From Sporosarcina sp. FSL W7-1349 (lineage in GTDB: Bacteria; Bacillota; Bacilli; Bacillales_A; Planococcaceae), in assembly GCF_038003045.1 (NCBI RefSeq), contig NZ_JBBOOK010000001.1, forward strand, positions 1,798,001 through 1,862,000: 64,000 nucleotides of DNA. Reading direction: 5' to 3'. A program made the translations under genes and the position numbers. Below are positions 53,564 to 62,098 of this stretch, piece by piece (the first letter of the stretch is position 1; each line of letters starts with the position of its first letter). The notes below the pieces were generated by a model that was not told the origin of the DNA, did no database searches, and saw only the letters and a list, made by a program, of their open reading frames with translations.

Positions 53564-55037
53564 TATTTTCACTTTCCTCATTTAATATAATTTTCACTAC
53601 TCTATTTATTCCTTCAGAGAAATCATTCTTTCTCATTCTTTCGTTCATTAATTGTCTCAATCCAAAGTCAAGAATAAGCTCTCTCGCAACATTATAATAA
53701 TTATCTTCGTTTACCTCAGCCCAATATCCAAGATTATAAAATCCATTGTAGGGATGTCCAAACGTATGTGTTATCTCTCTATAATTTTGGGATGTTACTA
53801 CTGCTGGCGTTCCAACCGTAGCTATTTCATACATAGTTCTACCGGCAGAAGTAAATATAATATCTGCCCTTTTCATGAATTTCACCATCTCATTCACATT
53901 TTCATATACAGATATTTTATTTTCTAGACCCATTTCCATAATTGCTTTGTAAAGTTTTTCATGATTGTTAAATGCAGGTCCTAAAATGATTGTAATATGA
54001 AAATTAAATTCATCTTGTAATTTATATATCCCCTTTAAAGTTGCTAAGGTCAAGAATTGTGGATCTTCTCCTCCATAAGTTATAAGAATTTCCTCAACAT
54101 CTTTTTTAATAGTTTTTTTAGAAATTCCAATAAAATCTTCCCTTATACAGTAATAATCTTCCCCTGTATAAAAGTTTTTTTGTGGTACATTTCCAGGATA
54201 TAGCGCATTTATCACTGCATCTGCGTAGATTGCACCTTCGCCTATGTCTTCAAAATTTATTACTCTAATATTCGCTTGTTTTAATTTTAAAATATAGTCT
54301 TTAGTTGTATTTAATAGATCATTAATTACAATATCAGGTCTGTTCATTATAATAATATCCGCAGGATTTTCATAAACGTCATATGTTAGCACCTTAAAAC
54401 CTTCTCGGCGAATCATGTTTATTCCTAATTCTTGATCCTTCCTAAACAAGAAAAGAACATCATGGTCAATTAGTAATTTTGAACCTATTGTTAATCCCCT
54501 GTATATATGACCAGTCCCCAAAGCTTTTGAGGATAAAGGATGAATGATAATTCTTTTTTTCTTTAACTCCTTTTCTGCAATCCACCAACCAGATCTTGTC
54601 TCTAAATTAATGCTCTCCAGAGAATTCATTTCCTGTACTTCGAAACAATCTGTTTTTATAATCTCATTTATTTTTGAAAAATTGTCACAAATAATTACAT
54701 GTTTATTAAATGTTAGTGTCTTTAATTTTTTTTCAATAAAAACAAAATATGTTTTTTCTGAAACAAACGGATAATTAGGATTAATAAATCGATACCATTC
54801 ACTTTTTATCTCTGAGACTTCATCAGCACTTTGAAAAAACCTGATTTTATTTCTATCAAATTTCGTTCTAAACTCTTCAATATTGGTCCATATTTCATAA
54901 TCAATTTCCATTGTTTTTTTTATTTCTTCTAAGGTTTCAACCATATACTGAGTTACAATTTTATTATTTAATAATCTAGTATATTGTTTGGTTATTTTTT
55001 CATATTCTCTAAAAAGAGGTATAATAAATTTTATCAT
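53556..55037 (-). CDS. PseG-like UDP-sugar hydrolase/glycosyltransferase with extra N-terminal domain
   Basis: 493 aa. The C-terminal ~330 residues (from IIIHPLSSKALGTGHIYRGLTIG) resemble PseG/SpsG: the GxGHxxR glycine loop, YGGEDPQFLT, and DIIFTSAGRTMYEIATVGTPAV. An additional ~165-residue N-terminal part begins IIPLFREYEKITKQYTRLLNNK, reminiscent of a degenerate CMP-sugar synthetase whose key basic loop residues are lost. PseG removes UDP from the sugar intermediate before the NeuB step, so with the following gene this pair fits nonulosonate synthesis. Start 55037 with GGAAAGAAG. Confidence 0.8.
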   Translation of the reverse strand: MIKFIIPLFREYEKITKQYTRLLNNKIVTQYMVETLEEIKKTMEIDYEIWTNIEEFRTKFDRNKIRFFQSADEVSEIKSEWYRFINPNYPFVSEKTYFVFIEKKLKTLTFNKHVIICDNFSKINEIIKTDCFEVQEMNSLESINLETRSGWWIAEKELKKKRIIIHPLSSKALGTGHIYRGLTIGSKLLIDHDVLFLFRKDQELGINMIRREGFKVLTYDVYENPADIIIMNRPDIVINDLLNTTKDYILKLKQANIRVINFEDIGEGAIYADAVINALYPGNVPQKNFYTGEDYYCIREDFIGISKKTIKKDVEEILITYGGEDPQFLTLATLKGIYKLQDEFNFHITIILGPAFNNHEKLYKAIMEMGLENKISVYENVNEMVKFMKRADIIFTSAGRTMYEIATVGTPAVVTSQNYREITHTFGHPYNGFYNLGYWAEVNEDNYYNVARELILDFGLRQLMNERMRKNDFSEGINRVVKIILNEESENNE

Positions 55038-55059
55038 TTCGGCTTCTTTCCTTGATCTA

Positions 55060-56094
55060 TTATGGTAATGTCTCAATAAAGCTTCTCATATTTTGGTAAT
55101 ATGCTTGAAATGCTTTCTCCATCCCTAAAAATCTTGAAAAGTCATTTTCCTTTTCATTCAAAATTAGACTCATAAAATTATCTAGCGCATTCTCTTCGTA
55201 CGCTGGAATATCACTAGAAATATTTAATGCTTTTGAGAATCCTCTTCCTCTTCCATCCTCTTGTAATAAGAAACTAGGTTTTCTTATACTCAAAAAATAT
55301 ATATGAGCATGAACACGATAACCGAAATGTATATCACATTCTTTGTAAAAATCTATCTTTTTAACATCATAGGATGCATCTACTACTTGATAGTTAAGTT
55401 CATCAGCTACAGCCTTAATCTTTAATAAGTCTCCTTCTTCTGAACGTGGGGTTTCGTGATCTGATAGAATTCCCCTATGAAAAACACAATACTTTTCAGC
55501 TTCCGGAAACATACTATGAACTCGGCGTAATAATTCCATATTCTGTGGATGAAAAACATTATTCTGTGCAGTTGTAACAACTACTTTTTTTATATCACTA
55601 ACTGGTTTAAATGATTCTTTAATTGAATTTAATTCGTACCATGCAGGGCAACCTGTCATTATCGTATTACTAAATCCATTCTCCCTTAAAATCTGTTCTG
55701 TATAATAATCTCTTGTACTGGAAAGTGGTATAGAACTATGGATTCTATCAATCATTAAGTATGAACTATTCGAAAAATTAAATTCGTCCCAGTCTTGATT
55801 AGCAAATTCACTAAACCAACCTAAACCAAAAGGGATGATAGGTACCTTAATAGATGATAATTTTTCAGTGAGCGGATAAATTCCAGGATAAAAATCTTTT
55901 TGATATGCTGGTCCCCCACACAAAAGTATTGCTTTAGAGTTGTTTATTTCTTCTATGTGATCGTCTATCGGTAACCATCTTTTGACTAGGTTTAACTTTC
56001 TGTCCGGTCGATGTTCTTCTAATAACTTTATAGCACGATCAAGAATTAAAAAATCACCTACGTTTTTCTTTGCACCATATAATAACGTATACAT
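55060..56094 (-). CDS. Polysaccharide pyruvyl transferase family protein
   Basis: ~344 aa. YGAKKNVGDFLILDRAIKLL, LLCGGPAYQKDFYPG, FGLGWFSEFAN and FGYRVHAHIYFLS are the hallmarks of the polysaccharide pyruvyltransferase family, which add ketal pyruvate (from PEP) or related modifications to surface glycans. ATG at 56094 with AAAGGTG. First gene of the glycan block after the Maf genes; 183 AT-rich bases without a gene lie upstream. Confidence 0.85.
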   Translation of the reverse strand: MYTLLYGAKKNVGDFLILDRAIKLLEEHRPDRKLNLVKRWLPIDDHIEEINNSKAILLCGGPAYQKDFYPGIYPLTEKLSSIKVPIIPFGLGWFSEFANQDWDEFNFSNSSYLMIDRIHSSIPLSSTRDYYTEQILRENGFSNTIMTGCPAWYELNSIKESFKPVSDIKKVVVTTAQNNVFHPQNMELLRRVHSMFPEAEKYCVFHRGILSDHETPRSEEGDLLKIKAVADELNYQVVDASYDVKKIDFYKECDIHFGYRVHAHIYFLSIRKPSFLLQEDGRGRGFSKALNISSDIPAYEENALDNFMSLILNEKENDFSRFLGMEKAFQAYYQNMRSFIETLP

Positions 56095-56277
56095 CCCATT
56101 TTCACCTTTCAAACTTAAATATTTTTTGGAGTATGATACAAGTATAAATCTATGGATACAACTTGATTAAGTCATTATCCTAAGATAGAGAGTACGTGTC
56201 CTATATAAAACAAAAACTATATAATCAAAACTAGTTTAGATTTATAGTACCACCTTTACGCAAGTTCTCTTATTCTT

Positions 56278-57504
56278 TTACATCTCGAAATTTCGTAATT
56301 GTATTTTCGCTAACAAATCTTTTTCGCTGATATAAGGAGCCCCCTTAATTTTTGCCCCCTTAAAAGATGTGTTATATATATTTATAAACGTTTGTTTAGC
56401 TTTTTTTTCAAACCATCGATGATAAGCCTGTAAGTTAGGAGTTGTATAAATAAACTCCCCATTATTCCCCTTTACTTTCCTAAACCGGCTTTTTTCACTT
56501 ACTGCTACTCCAGAAGTTGAACCTTCTGCATGTGTCTTGCCTTCCCTAAAACCCAAATCTTGTCCAAATAAATAGACCTCTTGGAATCCCATATATTCGA
56601 GTAAGGATAAAGCCGTTGTTGCAACAGAGCCCCCCGTCTCTAATAATGGTGCCTTTGTGTTTTTCGCATATATTTCTGCAGCCTCAAACCCCTTTTGATA
56701 TATGATAAAGCGTTTAAAGTGATGTAGCTGGGTCATTTGATGGTTCGCTGTGGATAAATAAAATAAGGGACCCTTATAATTAGTACCATCTATTTGCTTC
56801 ATGACATTGGGAGATGGATCTGTAATAATGACAGCATCCGGTATAATGAATTCATTTAATAATACTTTTAGTGCTGACCCTACTGATATAACAAAAAAAT
56901 CTTTTTGGATTTTCTTTAATAGATCGATTCCTTCGTTGAGGGATGGACCTGCTGATATTAAACAGGCTCCTACGCTAATAGAAGTGCGTTCCCAACTACT
57001 TATAGATGGATCTCCATTCACTATATTTAAGTGAAAGTTTCTATCCAGTTCTACCTTAGATGCGCTAAAACTCATTTGCCTTGTTTTTATATCCTCTAAA
57101 ACGGCAAATAATGGATGATCCTCCCTCATCACTTTCATCCATTGAAGCGGTAGTATCACTTGAACTTTATCAGTTGAAATGATAGAGGGAATCTGTTCCA
57201 TGGTGACTATATTGACTCGCTCATCATTTAATAATTCACTATTTCCATATTCATTAAATAGATTTTCTTCACTTCGATTTATACAATATACATAAATTCT
57301 TTGAGATGTCGATTTGTTTAACAGAGCTTCCAAATGGTATCCCAAACCTAAACCAATTAGTAAATAGATTGCCTTTGTAGAATCCGTTTCTTTTTCAATG
57401 AATGCCTTCGCTTCTTTTACAGGATCGTATTTACTATAAAGGTAATAGCCTCTATTTTTTAACGTAAACAACCCATTTTTAGCTTTTTCAATTTCCCAAT
57501 TCAT
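56278..57504 (-). CDS. Maf-type flagellin glycosyltransferase (DUF115)
   Basis: 408 aa. VGACLISAGPSLNEGIDLLKKIQKDFFVISVGSAL, DAVIITDPSPN, LETGGSVATTALSLLEYMG and FGQDLGFREGKTHAEG are the conserved MptE-like/DUF115 blocks. Maf proteins transfer nonulosonic acids onto flagellin; the hag and nonulosonate genes around it support that job. Starts 4 bases before the end of the small gene upstream. Confidence 0.88.
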   Translation of the reverse strand: MNWEIEKAKNGLFTLKNRGYYLYSKYDPVKEAKAFIEKETDSTKAIYLLIGLGLGYHLEALLNKSTSQRIYVYCINRSEENLFNEYGNSELLNDERVNIVTMEQIPSIISTDKVQVILPLQWMKVMREDHPLFAVLEDIKTRQMSFSASKVELDRNFHLNIVNGDPSISSWERTSISVGACLISAGPSLNEGIDLLKKIQKDFFVISVGSALKVLLNEFIIPDAVIITDPSPNVMKQIDGTNYKGPLFYLSTANHQMTQLHHFKRFIIYQKGFEAAEIYAKNTKAPLLETGGSVATTALSLLEYMGFQEVYLFGQDLGFREGKTHAEGSTSGVAVSEKSRFRKVKGNNGEFIYTTPNLQAYHRWFEKKAKQTFINIYNTSFKGAKIKGAPYISEKDLLAKIQLRNFEM

Positions 57505-57845
57505 TGCTCAAGTTTAACCTCATTTACATACTCTTCAAAAAAAGGGCGTATTTCATATTCAAACATATCAGCTACTACAATATAGTCTTGAATTTCAAGA
57601 CCTTGATTGATTTCATTTAAAAACTCATGAATTTTCTCTGTAGGTAATTCTACCGATATATTATTTTCCTTCAAGTAAGAACTTACTCTTAACAGCCAAT
57701 TCGCCCCTTCTGAAAAATTGACAATATCCCTCATTGCCTCCACTATTGTATCCACTCTAAGCTGATCTGCGATTGTTTGACAGCCTTTTGGAATCTTTTT
57801 TATATATTCATTATAAGAATCAATAAGTTCTACCATTTCCGTCAT
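57501..57845 (-). CDS. Small acidic helical protein between two Maf genes
   Basis: 114 aa, function unknown. Predicted all-helical and acidic, e.g. MTEMVELIDSYNEYIKKIPKG and GLEIQDYIVVADMFEYEIRPFFEEYVNEV. It overlaps both Maf genes by a few bases, so it is co-translated with them and may be a partner or chaperone. ATG 57845 with AAGGGTG 6 bases upstream. Confidence 0.7.
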   Translation of the reverse strand: MTEMVELIDSYNEYIKKIPKGCQTIADQLRVDTIVEAMRDIVNFSEGANWLLRVSSYLKENNISVELPTEKIHEFLNEINQGLEIQDYIVVADMFEYEIRPFFEEYVNEVKLEQ

Positions 57846-59550
57846 CGTATTCACCCTTCAACTTATTATCTACTTCATTTAGTAAATCAATTGTATATTG
57901 TTTCGAAAGCTTTGTCGCTTCTAACAATCTACTGTACAGTTCATAATTTTGTTTATAAACACGTTCAAATTCTTCAAGCTTACTTTCAGTTTGTTTCGAT
58001 AAAAAATTATTTAAAGTGTCTAATGTGATGGGATTAACTATGCTATTCATAGAGACTTGATTGAATACCTTTTTTAGTTGTTTATCAACATTATTTAAAC
58101 CTTTAACGACTTTTGTGTCAAATATTCTATTACTTTTGTTAGATGTAAGCAGATTTATCCCTTTCTCTAAATGGTTAGCCAGTTGGTCGTACATTTGGAC
58201 TTCGCCTTGCACTTTATCTTTAAATAAAGTGAAATCCGTCTTTTCAATAGTACTTTCTAAAACAATGTCTACTTTCTCCGGTTGTATGAAACTACAAAAC
58301 ATATCAAAAGGAATCTGTTGAAACCCGTTTATTTTAGCTCCACCTTCTGTACAATTATATAATCTGTCATGCTCCTTTGAAATTTCTGCAACTTGCTCAA
58401 ATCCTTTTTTCATCGATAGAAATGGTGTATCCGTTAAAACATCCTCACCATAGTAGCCCTCCGTGAAAAATGTTCCTCGCTTTTTTTTGTAGTTTTCATC
58501 GACCTTTCGAAAATTCTTATTATGTTCTGCATGGGTTTTATTATCAGTGTAGGCTAGATCTTGTCCTATTAAAGCAACTTTTCCAGATGAAATATAAAGA
58601 GCAACCGTTAAAGCATATACAGCAACTGAAGTACCGCCTAAAAGCATGGGCAATTCTTTTCCAGTTATCTGTTTTATATGCTTTGCCACGTCAGGTTCAA
58701 TTGACGGAATAAAAGCAAAACCCGTTTCACAAAATTGGTTGCGGATTTTGTAATGGTTCCTAATACTATATATTAATTTTGAATTTGAAAAGGTTGTATC
58801 CTTATAGTGATTATAATTATTTTCTCCTCCGTCAATGGATATAACAAAGTCTGGTTCAATTTTATAATGAAGTAGCGTATTGACTGTTGATCCAGAGGCG
58901 ATAAGAATTATCCGATTTCTTACTTCTTTTAATTTTGGAATCTGCTTAATTAGTGATGGACCACCGGATGCCACCACAACCGGAAAGTCTAATTTGCTTT
59001 CAAGTTCGCTTAGACTTGCATCTTTGGCAACATGAATAAGGTTACGTATATAGTTTTCCTGCCATGCTTCAGCAAAAAAATTAATCGTATTCCGCTGTAA
59101 TCTATTAATTTTCAAAACTTCTTTTACTAAATTTAAAACGGTTTTATATTCAACAGGAAATAATTTTTCATAATTAGGAGAACAAATTATGGTTGCATTT
59201 ATATTTGATGCCAGTAATATCTTATTTATTTTAATTTCAATTGTTCTTCCTTCTATTTTGTTTACAATATCAACATTAGACATTTCGACCATATCTTTCA
59301 GTTCATTAAACATAGGATCAATAATTAAAAGATTATCATTATCTCCCAACTTGTTTTGCAAGGCTTTTACAAAATATCCTAGACCATAGCCGAATAGAAT
59401 ATGTAGATGATTTTCCTTATAATTTTTTTCTGCGAATTGCTCTGCTTCTTTTATAGGGTCGTATCTGCTATGCAAAAAAAAACCATTTACTTTTAACGTT
59501 TTTAAGTTCGTTTTTGTTTGAACAGATTCTATTTCATATGTACTTGACAA
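57820..59550 (-). CDS. Maf-type flagellin glycosyltransferase (DUF115), longer paralogue
   Basis: ~576 aa. The N-terminal part repeats FFLHSRYDPIKEAEQFAEKNY and FGYGLGYFVKAL as in the paralogue; the DUF115 core has VVVASGGPSLIKQIPKL, IEPDFVISIDGGENNY, LLGGTSVAVYALTVALY and LIGQDLAYTDNKTHAEH. The C-terminal ~120 residues are helical. TTG at 59550 has AGAGGTG upstream; an ATG at 59610 lies inside the hag terminator and is rejected. Directly downstream of hag. Confidence 0.88.
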   Translation of the reverse strand: MSSTYEIESVQTKTNLKTLKVNGFFLHSRYDPIKEAEQFAEKNYKENHLHILFGYGLGYFVKALQNKLGDNDNLLIIDPMFNELKDMVEMSNVDIVNKIEGRTIEIKINKILLASNINATIICSPNYEKLFPVEYKTVLNLVKEVLKINRLQRNTINFFAEAWQENYIRNLIHVAKDASLSELESKLDFPVVVASGGPSLIKQIPKLKEVRNRIILIASGSTVNTLLHYKIEPDFVISIDGGENNYNHYKDTTFSNSKLIYSIRNHYKIRNQFCETGFAFIPSIEPDVAKHIKQITGKELPMLLGGTSVAVYALTVALYISSGKVALIGQDLAYTDNKTHAEHNKNFRKVDENYKKKRGTFFTEGYYGEDVLTDTPFLSMKKGFEQVAEISKEHDRLYNCTEGGAKINGFQQIPFDMFCSFIQPEKVDIVLESTIEKTDFTLFKDKVQGEVQMYDQLANHLEKGINLLTSNKSNRIFDTKVVKGLNNVDKQLKKVFNQVSMNSIVNPITLDTLNNFLSKQTESKLEEFERVYKQNYELYSRLLEATKLSKQYTIDLLNEVDNKLKGEYDDGNGRTY

Positions 59551-59588
59551 TACTTTCACCTCTTTCTTAATATCGGCTAATCTCGTCC

Positions 59589-59630
59589 AAAATAAAGAGA
59601 CCCACTCCAAATTAATTAGAGTAGGTCTGA
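59589..59630 (-). terminator. Terminator of hag
   Basis: Minus strand AGACCTACTCTAATTAATT...GGAGTGGGTCTCTTTATTTT: a ~12-bp stem with a T-rich tail. Some read-through to the Maf genes is likely because no other promoter is obvious. Confidence 0.8.
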
Positions 59631-59645
59631 AATATGATGTGAAAA

Positions 59646-60458
59646 TTATCGTAGTAATTGAAGTACACCTTGTGGCTGCTGATTCGCTTGCGCTAACATT
59701 GCTTGTGCTGCTTGCGTTAGGATGTTGTTCTTAGTGAACTCCATCATTTCTTTTGCCATATCAACATCACGTATACGTGATTCCGCTGCTGTCAAGTTTT
59801 CGGATGACGTTCCAAGGTTATTTATAGTGTGCTCTAAACGATTTTGAACTGCACCAAGTTTTGAACGTTGTGTAGAGACAGCTTCGATTGCATTATTAAT
59901 TGATGTAATTGCAGCACTTGCACCTGAAGTATTGCTTACAGAAATTGAATCTATTGATAATGCAGCTGCAGTCATTGTAGCGATTGTCAAAGTAATCGCT
60001 TGTCCAGAGTTCGCACCAATATGGAATGTTTTATCAGAGAATGTTCCACCAAGCAAGTTTTGTGTGTTGAACTCAGTATTTGCAGCGATTCGATTAATTT
60101 CAGAAGTGAGTGCTGTCAATTCGTCTTGGATTGATGTACGGTCAGCAGTTACGTTTGTGTCGTTTGCAGCTTGTACTGCAAGCTCACGCATACGTTGAAG
60201 AATAGCGTGTGTTTCGTTGAGCGCCCCTTCAGCAGTTTGGATTAGAGAGATTCCATCTTGCGCATTTTTCGCTGCCATATCCAAACCACGGATTTGTCCA
60301 CGCATTTTTTCGGAGATTGCAAGACCTGCTGCGTCGTCACCTGCACGGTTGATTTTAAGACCAGAAGATAGTTTTTCTAGGTTTTTAGATGCTTGTGTGT
60401 TGTTAGCACCTAGTTGGCGGTGTGTGTTAAGTGCCGCAATGTTGTGATTGATTCTCAT
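59646..60458 (-). CDS. hag: Flagellin
   Basis: 270 aa, short form lacking large variable domains. The N-terminal D0/D1 RINHNIAALNTHRQLGAN and SGLKINRAGDDAAGLAISEKMR and the C-terminal MAKEMMEFTKNNILTQAAQ...QPQGVLQLLR are intact. Exported via FliS and polymerised into the filament; likely glycosylated on central Ser/Thr residues by the neighbouring Maf proteins. Strong ribosome-binding site CAAGGAGGAAA and a sigma-D promoter upstream; FliW and CsrA, encoded just upstream, control its translation in Bacillus. Confidence 0.97.
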   Translation of the reverse strand: MRINHNIAALNTHRQLGANNTQASKNLEKLSSGLKINRAGDDAAGLAISEKMRGQIRGLDMAAKNAQDGISLIQTAEGALNETHAILQRMRELAVQAANDTNVTADRTSIQDELTALTSEINRIAANTEFNTQNLLGGTFSDKTFHIGANSGQAITLTIATMTAAALSIDSISVSNTSGASAAITSINNAIEAVSTQRSKLGAVQNRLEHTINNLGTSSENLTAAESRIRDVDMAKEMMEFTKNNILTQAAQAMLAQANQQPQGVLQLLR

Positions 60459-60561
60459 TGTAATTTCCTCCTTGAGTGTTTGTTGGGTTCACATCCTTGT
60501 GACCCGTTTGTTTGGCGGAGTCAAGAGCCGGCCGAACTCTTTCCTACCGCTTACAATACTA

Positions 60562-60588
60562 ATATCGGATGTGTTAATGGAGTGTTTA
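60562..60588 (-). promoter_or_regulatory. Sigma-D promoter of hag
   Basis: Minus strand TAAA at 60588-60585, a 16-base spacer and CCGATAT at 60568-60562, ~104 bases upstream of the hag ATG. This long leader is expected to hold CsrA-binding GGA sites (e.g. AAGGATG and the CAAGGAGG ribosome-binding site). Confidence 0.82.
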
Positions 60589-60665
60589 GTAGTTTGAAAG
60601 AAGAATTTTGGAATTCTATGAGAAAATGTGAAGGAAGTGTGGCGAGGTATAGCTTGAATGCGGGA

Positions 60666-60718
60666 TGCCAGGTACGGTCACAATTCGCAGAGGGCGCGAA
60701 TGGTGTCCATACCTGGCA
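60666..60718. repeat. Long imperfect palindrome between csrA and hag
   Basis: TGCCAGGTACGGTCACAATT... pairs with ...GAATGGTGTCCATACCTGGCA: ~23-base arms with few mismatches and a 7-base loop. It sits just 24 bases after the csrA stop and upstream of the hag promoter. It may end the csrA transcript (without a T-run) or be an intergenic repeat element. Confidence 0.65.
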
Positions 60719-60742
60719 CACCTGGTGAGTGGAAAGACGTGA

Positions 60743-60964
60743 TTAGTCCTTTTTCATAAGCTGGGTAAATAGATCGGTGTCTAGTGTGATGGCTTCAGTG
60801 TTTGTATCTGAAATCGATTGGACGAGCTCGCCTCGCAGGATGTCCACCGACTTCGGGGCTTCGATGCCGATGCGGACGGTGTCGCCTTTGACCTCAAGGA
60901 TACGGAGTTCGATGTCTTCGCCGATTTTAATCGTGTCGTTCGCTTTTCGGGATAGGACGAGCAT
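60743..60964 (-). CDS. csrA: Carbon storage regulator CsrA
   Basis: 73 aa. MLVLSRKANDTIKIGEDIELRI, GDTVRIGIEAPKSVDILRGEL are canonical; Arg44-type region conserved. CsrA binds GGA motifs in the hag leader and blocks its translation until sequestered by FliW. Start overlaps the fliW end by its ribosome-binding site. Confidence 0.97.
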   Translation of the reverse strand: MLVLSRKANDTIKIGEDIELRILEVKGDTVRIGIEAPKSVDILRGELVQSISDTNTEAITLDTDLFTQLMKKD

Positions 60965-60965
60965 G

Positions 60966-61397
60966 TCAGTTTCCTCCTTTGTCGATGGGTTGGCGGATAT
61001 CGAAGCGGTTGTCGTTCAGGATCATCTGCTTTGCTTTCCGGTCGTTGAGCTGGAAGATTAGTGGTGCTTGTAGGTTGATCGTTGAGTTTTCGAATGGTTG
61101 TTTCAACGATACTACACCTAGCACCATAATGTCTTCCGGGTTCTGGATGCCAAGCAGTTCAATTGTCGGTTCGTCGATGTCGAAGGAATAGTCATCGATC
61201 AGCGTGTATGGATTGGCGACGATGAAGGCGACTGCTGGTGTTGTTATGGACTGAAGCACTTGGAACATGTTGTTGCCTTCGATTGGCAACAAGATGAATT
61301 CTTTTTCTTCCTCGAACCCTGGCAGCCCCTTTGGAAAGCTCCATTTGTCGTTGTCTTTGATTTCAAGGGATCCATGGAATTTTGTTTCAATTTGCAT
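60966..61397 (-). CDS. fliW: Flagellar assembly factor FliW
   Basis: 143 aa. SFPKGLPGFEEEKEFILLPI, FIVANPYTLIDDYSFDID and LQAPLIFQLNDRKAKQMILND are the FliW signature. FliW binds either flagellin or CsrA, so flagellin export frees FliW to inhibit CsrA. One base separates it from csrA. Ribosome-binding site AAAGGAG. Confidence 0.96.
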   Translation of the reverse strand: MQIETKFHGSLEIKDNDKWSFPKGLPGFEEEKEFILLPIEGNNMFQVLQSITTPAVAFIVANPYTLIDDYSFDIDEPTIELLGIQNPEDIMVLGVVSLKQPFENSTINLQAPLIFQLNDRKAKQMILNDNRFDIRQPIDKGGN

Positions 61398-61452
61398 GGC
61401 AATTGCTCCTTTGTCTATGATCTTATAACTGAGAGTACCATTGTTATGGAAA

Positions 61453-61482
61453 GAAAAAAAGAACGAGGGGTCCCGTTCTTAG
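61453..61482 (-). terminator. Terminator after the yviE-like gene
   Basis: Minus strand AAGAACGGGACCCCTCGTTCTTTTTTT at the end of the flgK-flgL-yviE unit, so fliW-csrA may have a separate promoter. Confidence 0.85.
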
Positions 61483-61486
61483 GATT

Positions 61487-62041
61487 CTACCATTTGATAT
61501 CAATTTGAATGGAAGGATACTGCTCCATGACGCCTGTCACTTTACCTGGTGTATAGTTGTGGATCGGTTTGTTGATCTGCACGTCATGAATCGGCTTCTG
61601 TGGTGTGGCGTTGATGTTTAGCTTACCCGGCGTAATGTCTGTTTGCACTTTTGTTCGGTCGCCTACAAAACGAATGCCAAGCGGGGCGATGGGCCGGTCG
61701 GTGTTCTGCTTAATGATGTGCACCATGGCATTGCCACCGTTCTCGATTTGGACAAGTTGCTGTCCTTCCTGCGCGCGGCGGGCGATGCCTTCCATCACCT
61801 TCTGCATGCCGTACTGTGCGTTCTCGTTGCCTCGGCGGATTGCGCTTTTCATGTCTATTTCGGCCCGGTTTTCGGTTGTATCCAACGATAGCTGCGGTCG
61901 AGTTGTGGACATTTCCAGGACGGCTGCCGGTTGTTCGATTTGTTGGGTTGCTTTCGGCTGCTCGATTTCTTGGATAGACTTGTCGATTTGCAAGCCAAGG
62001 ATTCCACGGGTAGTTTGGATTTGGAGTTGTGGAATGTTCAT
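61487..62041 (-). CDS. YviE-like flagellar locus protein (DUF6470)
   Basis: 184 aa. Starts MNIPQLQIQTTRGILGLQI and has repeated Gln/Pro-rich segments, QKPIHDVQINKPIHNYTPGKV and EQYPSIQIDIKW at the end. This family sits between flgL and fliW in Bacillales; its function is not established. ATG at 62041 has AAAGGTG 6 bases upstream; the GTG at 62050 is less likely. Confidence 0.88.
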   Translation of the reverse strand: MNIPQLQIQTTRGILGLQIDKSIQEIEQPKATQQIEQPAAVLEMSTTRPQLSLDTTENRAEIDMKSAIRRGNENAQYGMQKVMEGIARRAQEGQQLVQIENGGNAMVHIIKQNTDRPIAPLGIRFVGDRTKVQTDITPGKLNINATPQKPIHDVQINKPIHNYTPGKVTGVMEQYPSIQIDIKW

Positions 62042-62060
62042 ATGTATCACCTTTATAAGA

Positions 62061-62092
62061 AAGCGTTTGGAACGGGTCCAAACGCTTTTGAG
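62061..62092 (-). terminator. Hairpin between flgL and the yviE-like gene
   Basis: Minus strand AAAGCGTTTGGA-CCCG-TTCCAAACGCTTTCTT: a perfect 12-bp stem. A partial terminator or mRNA-stability element within the operon. Confidence 0.75.
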
Positions 62093-62098
62093 TTTATT

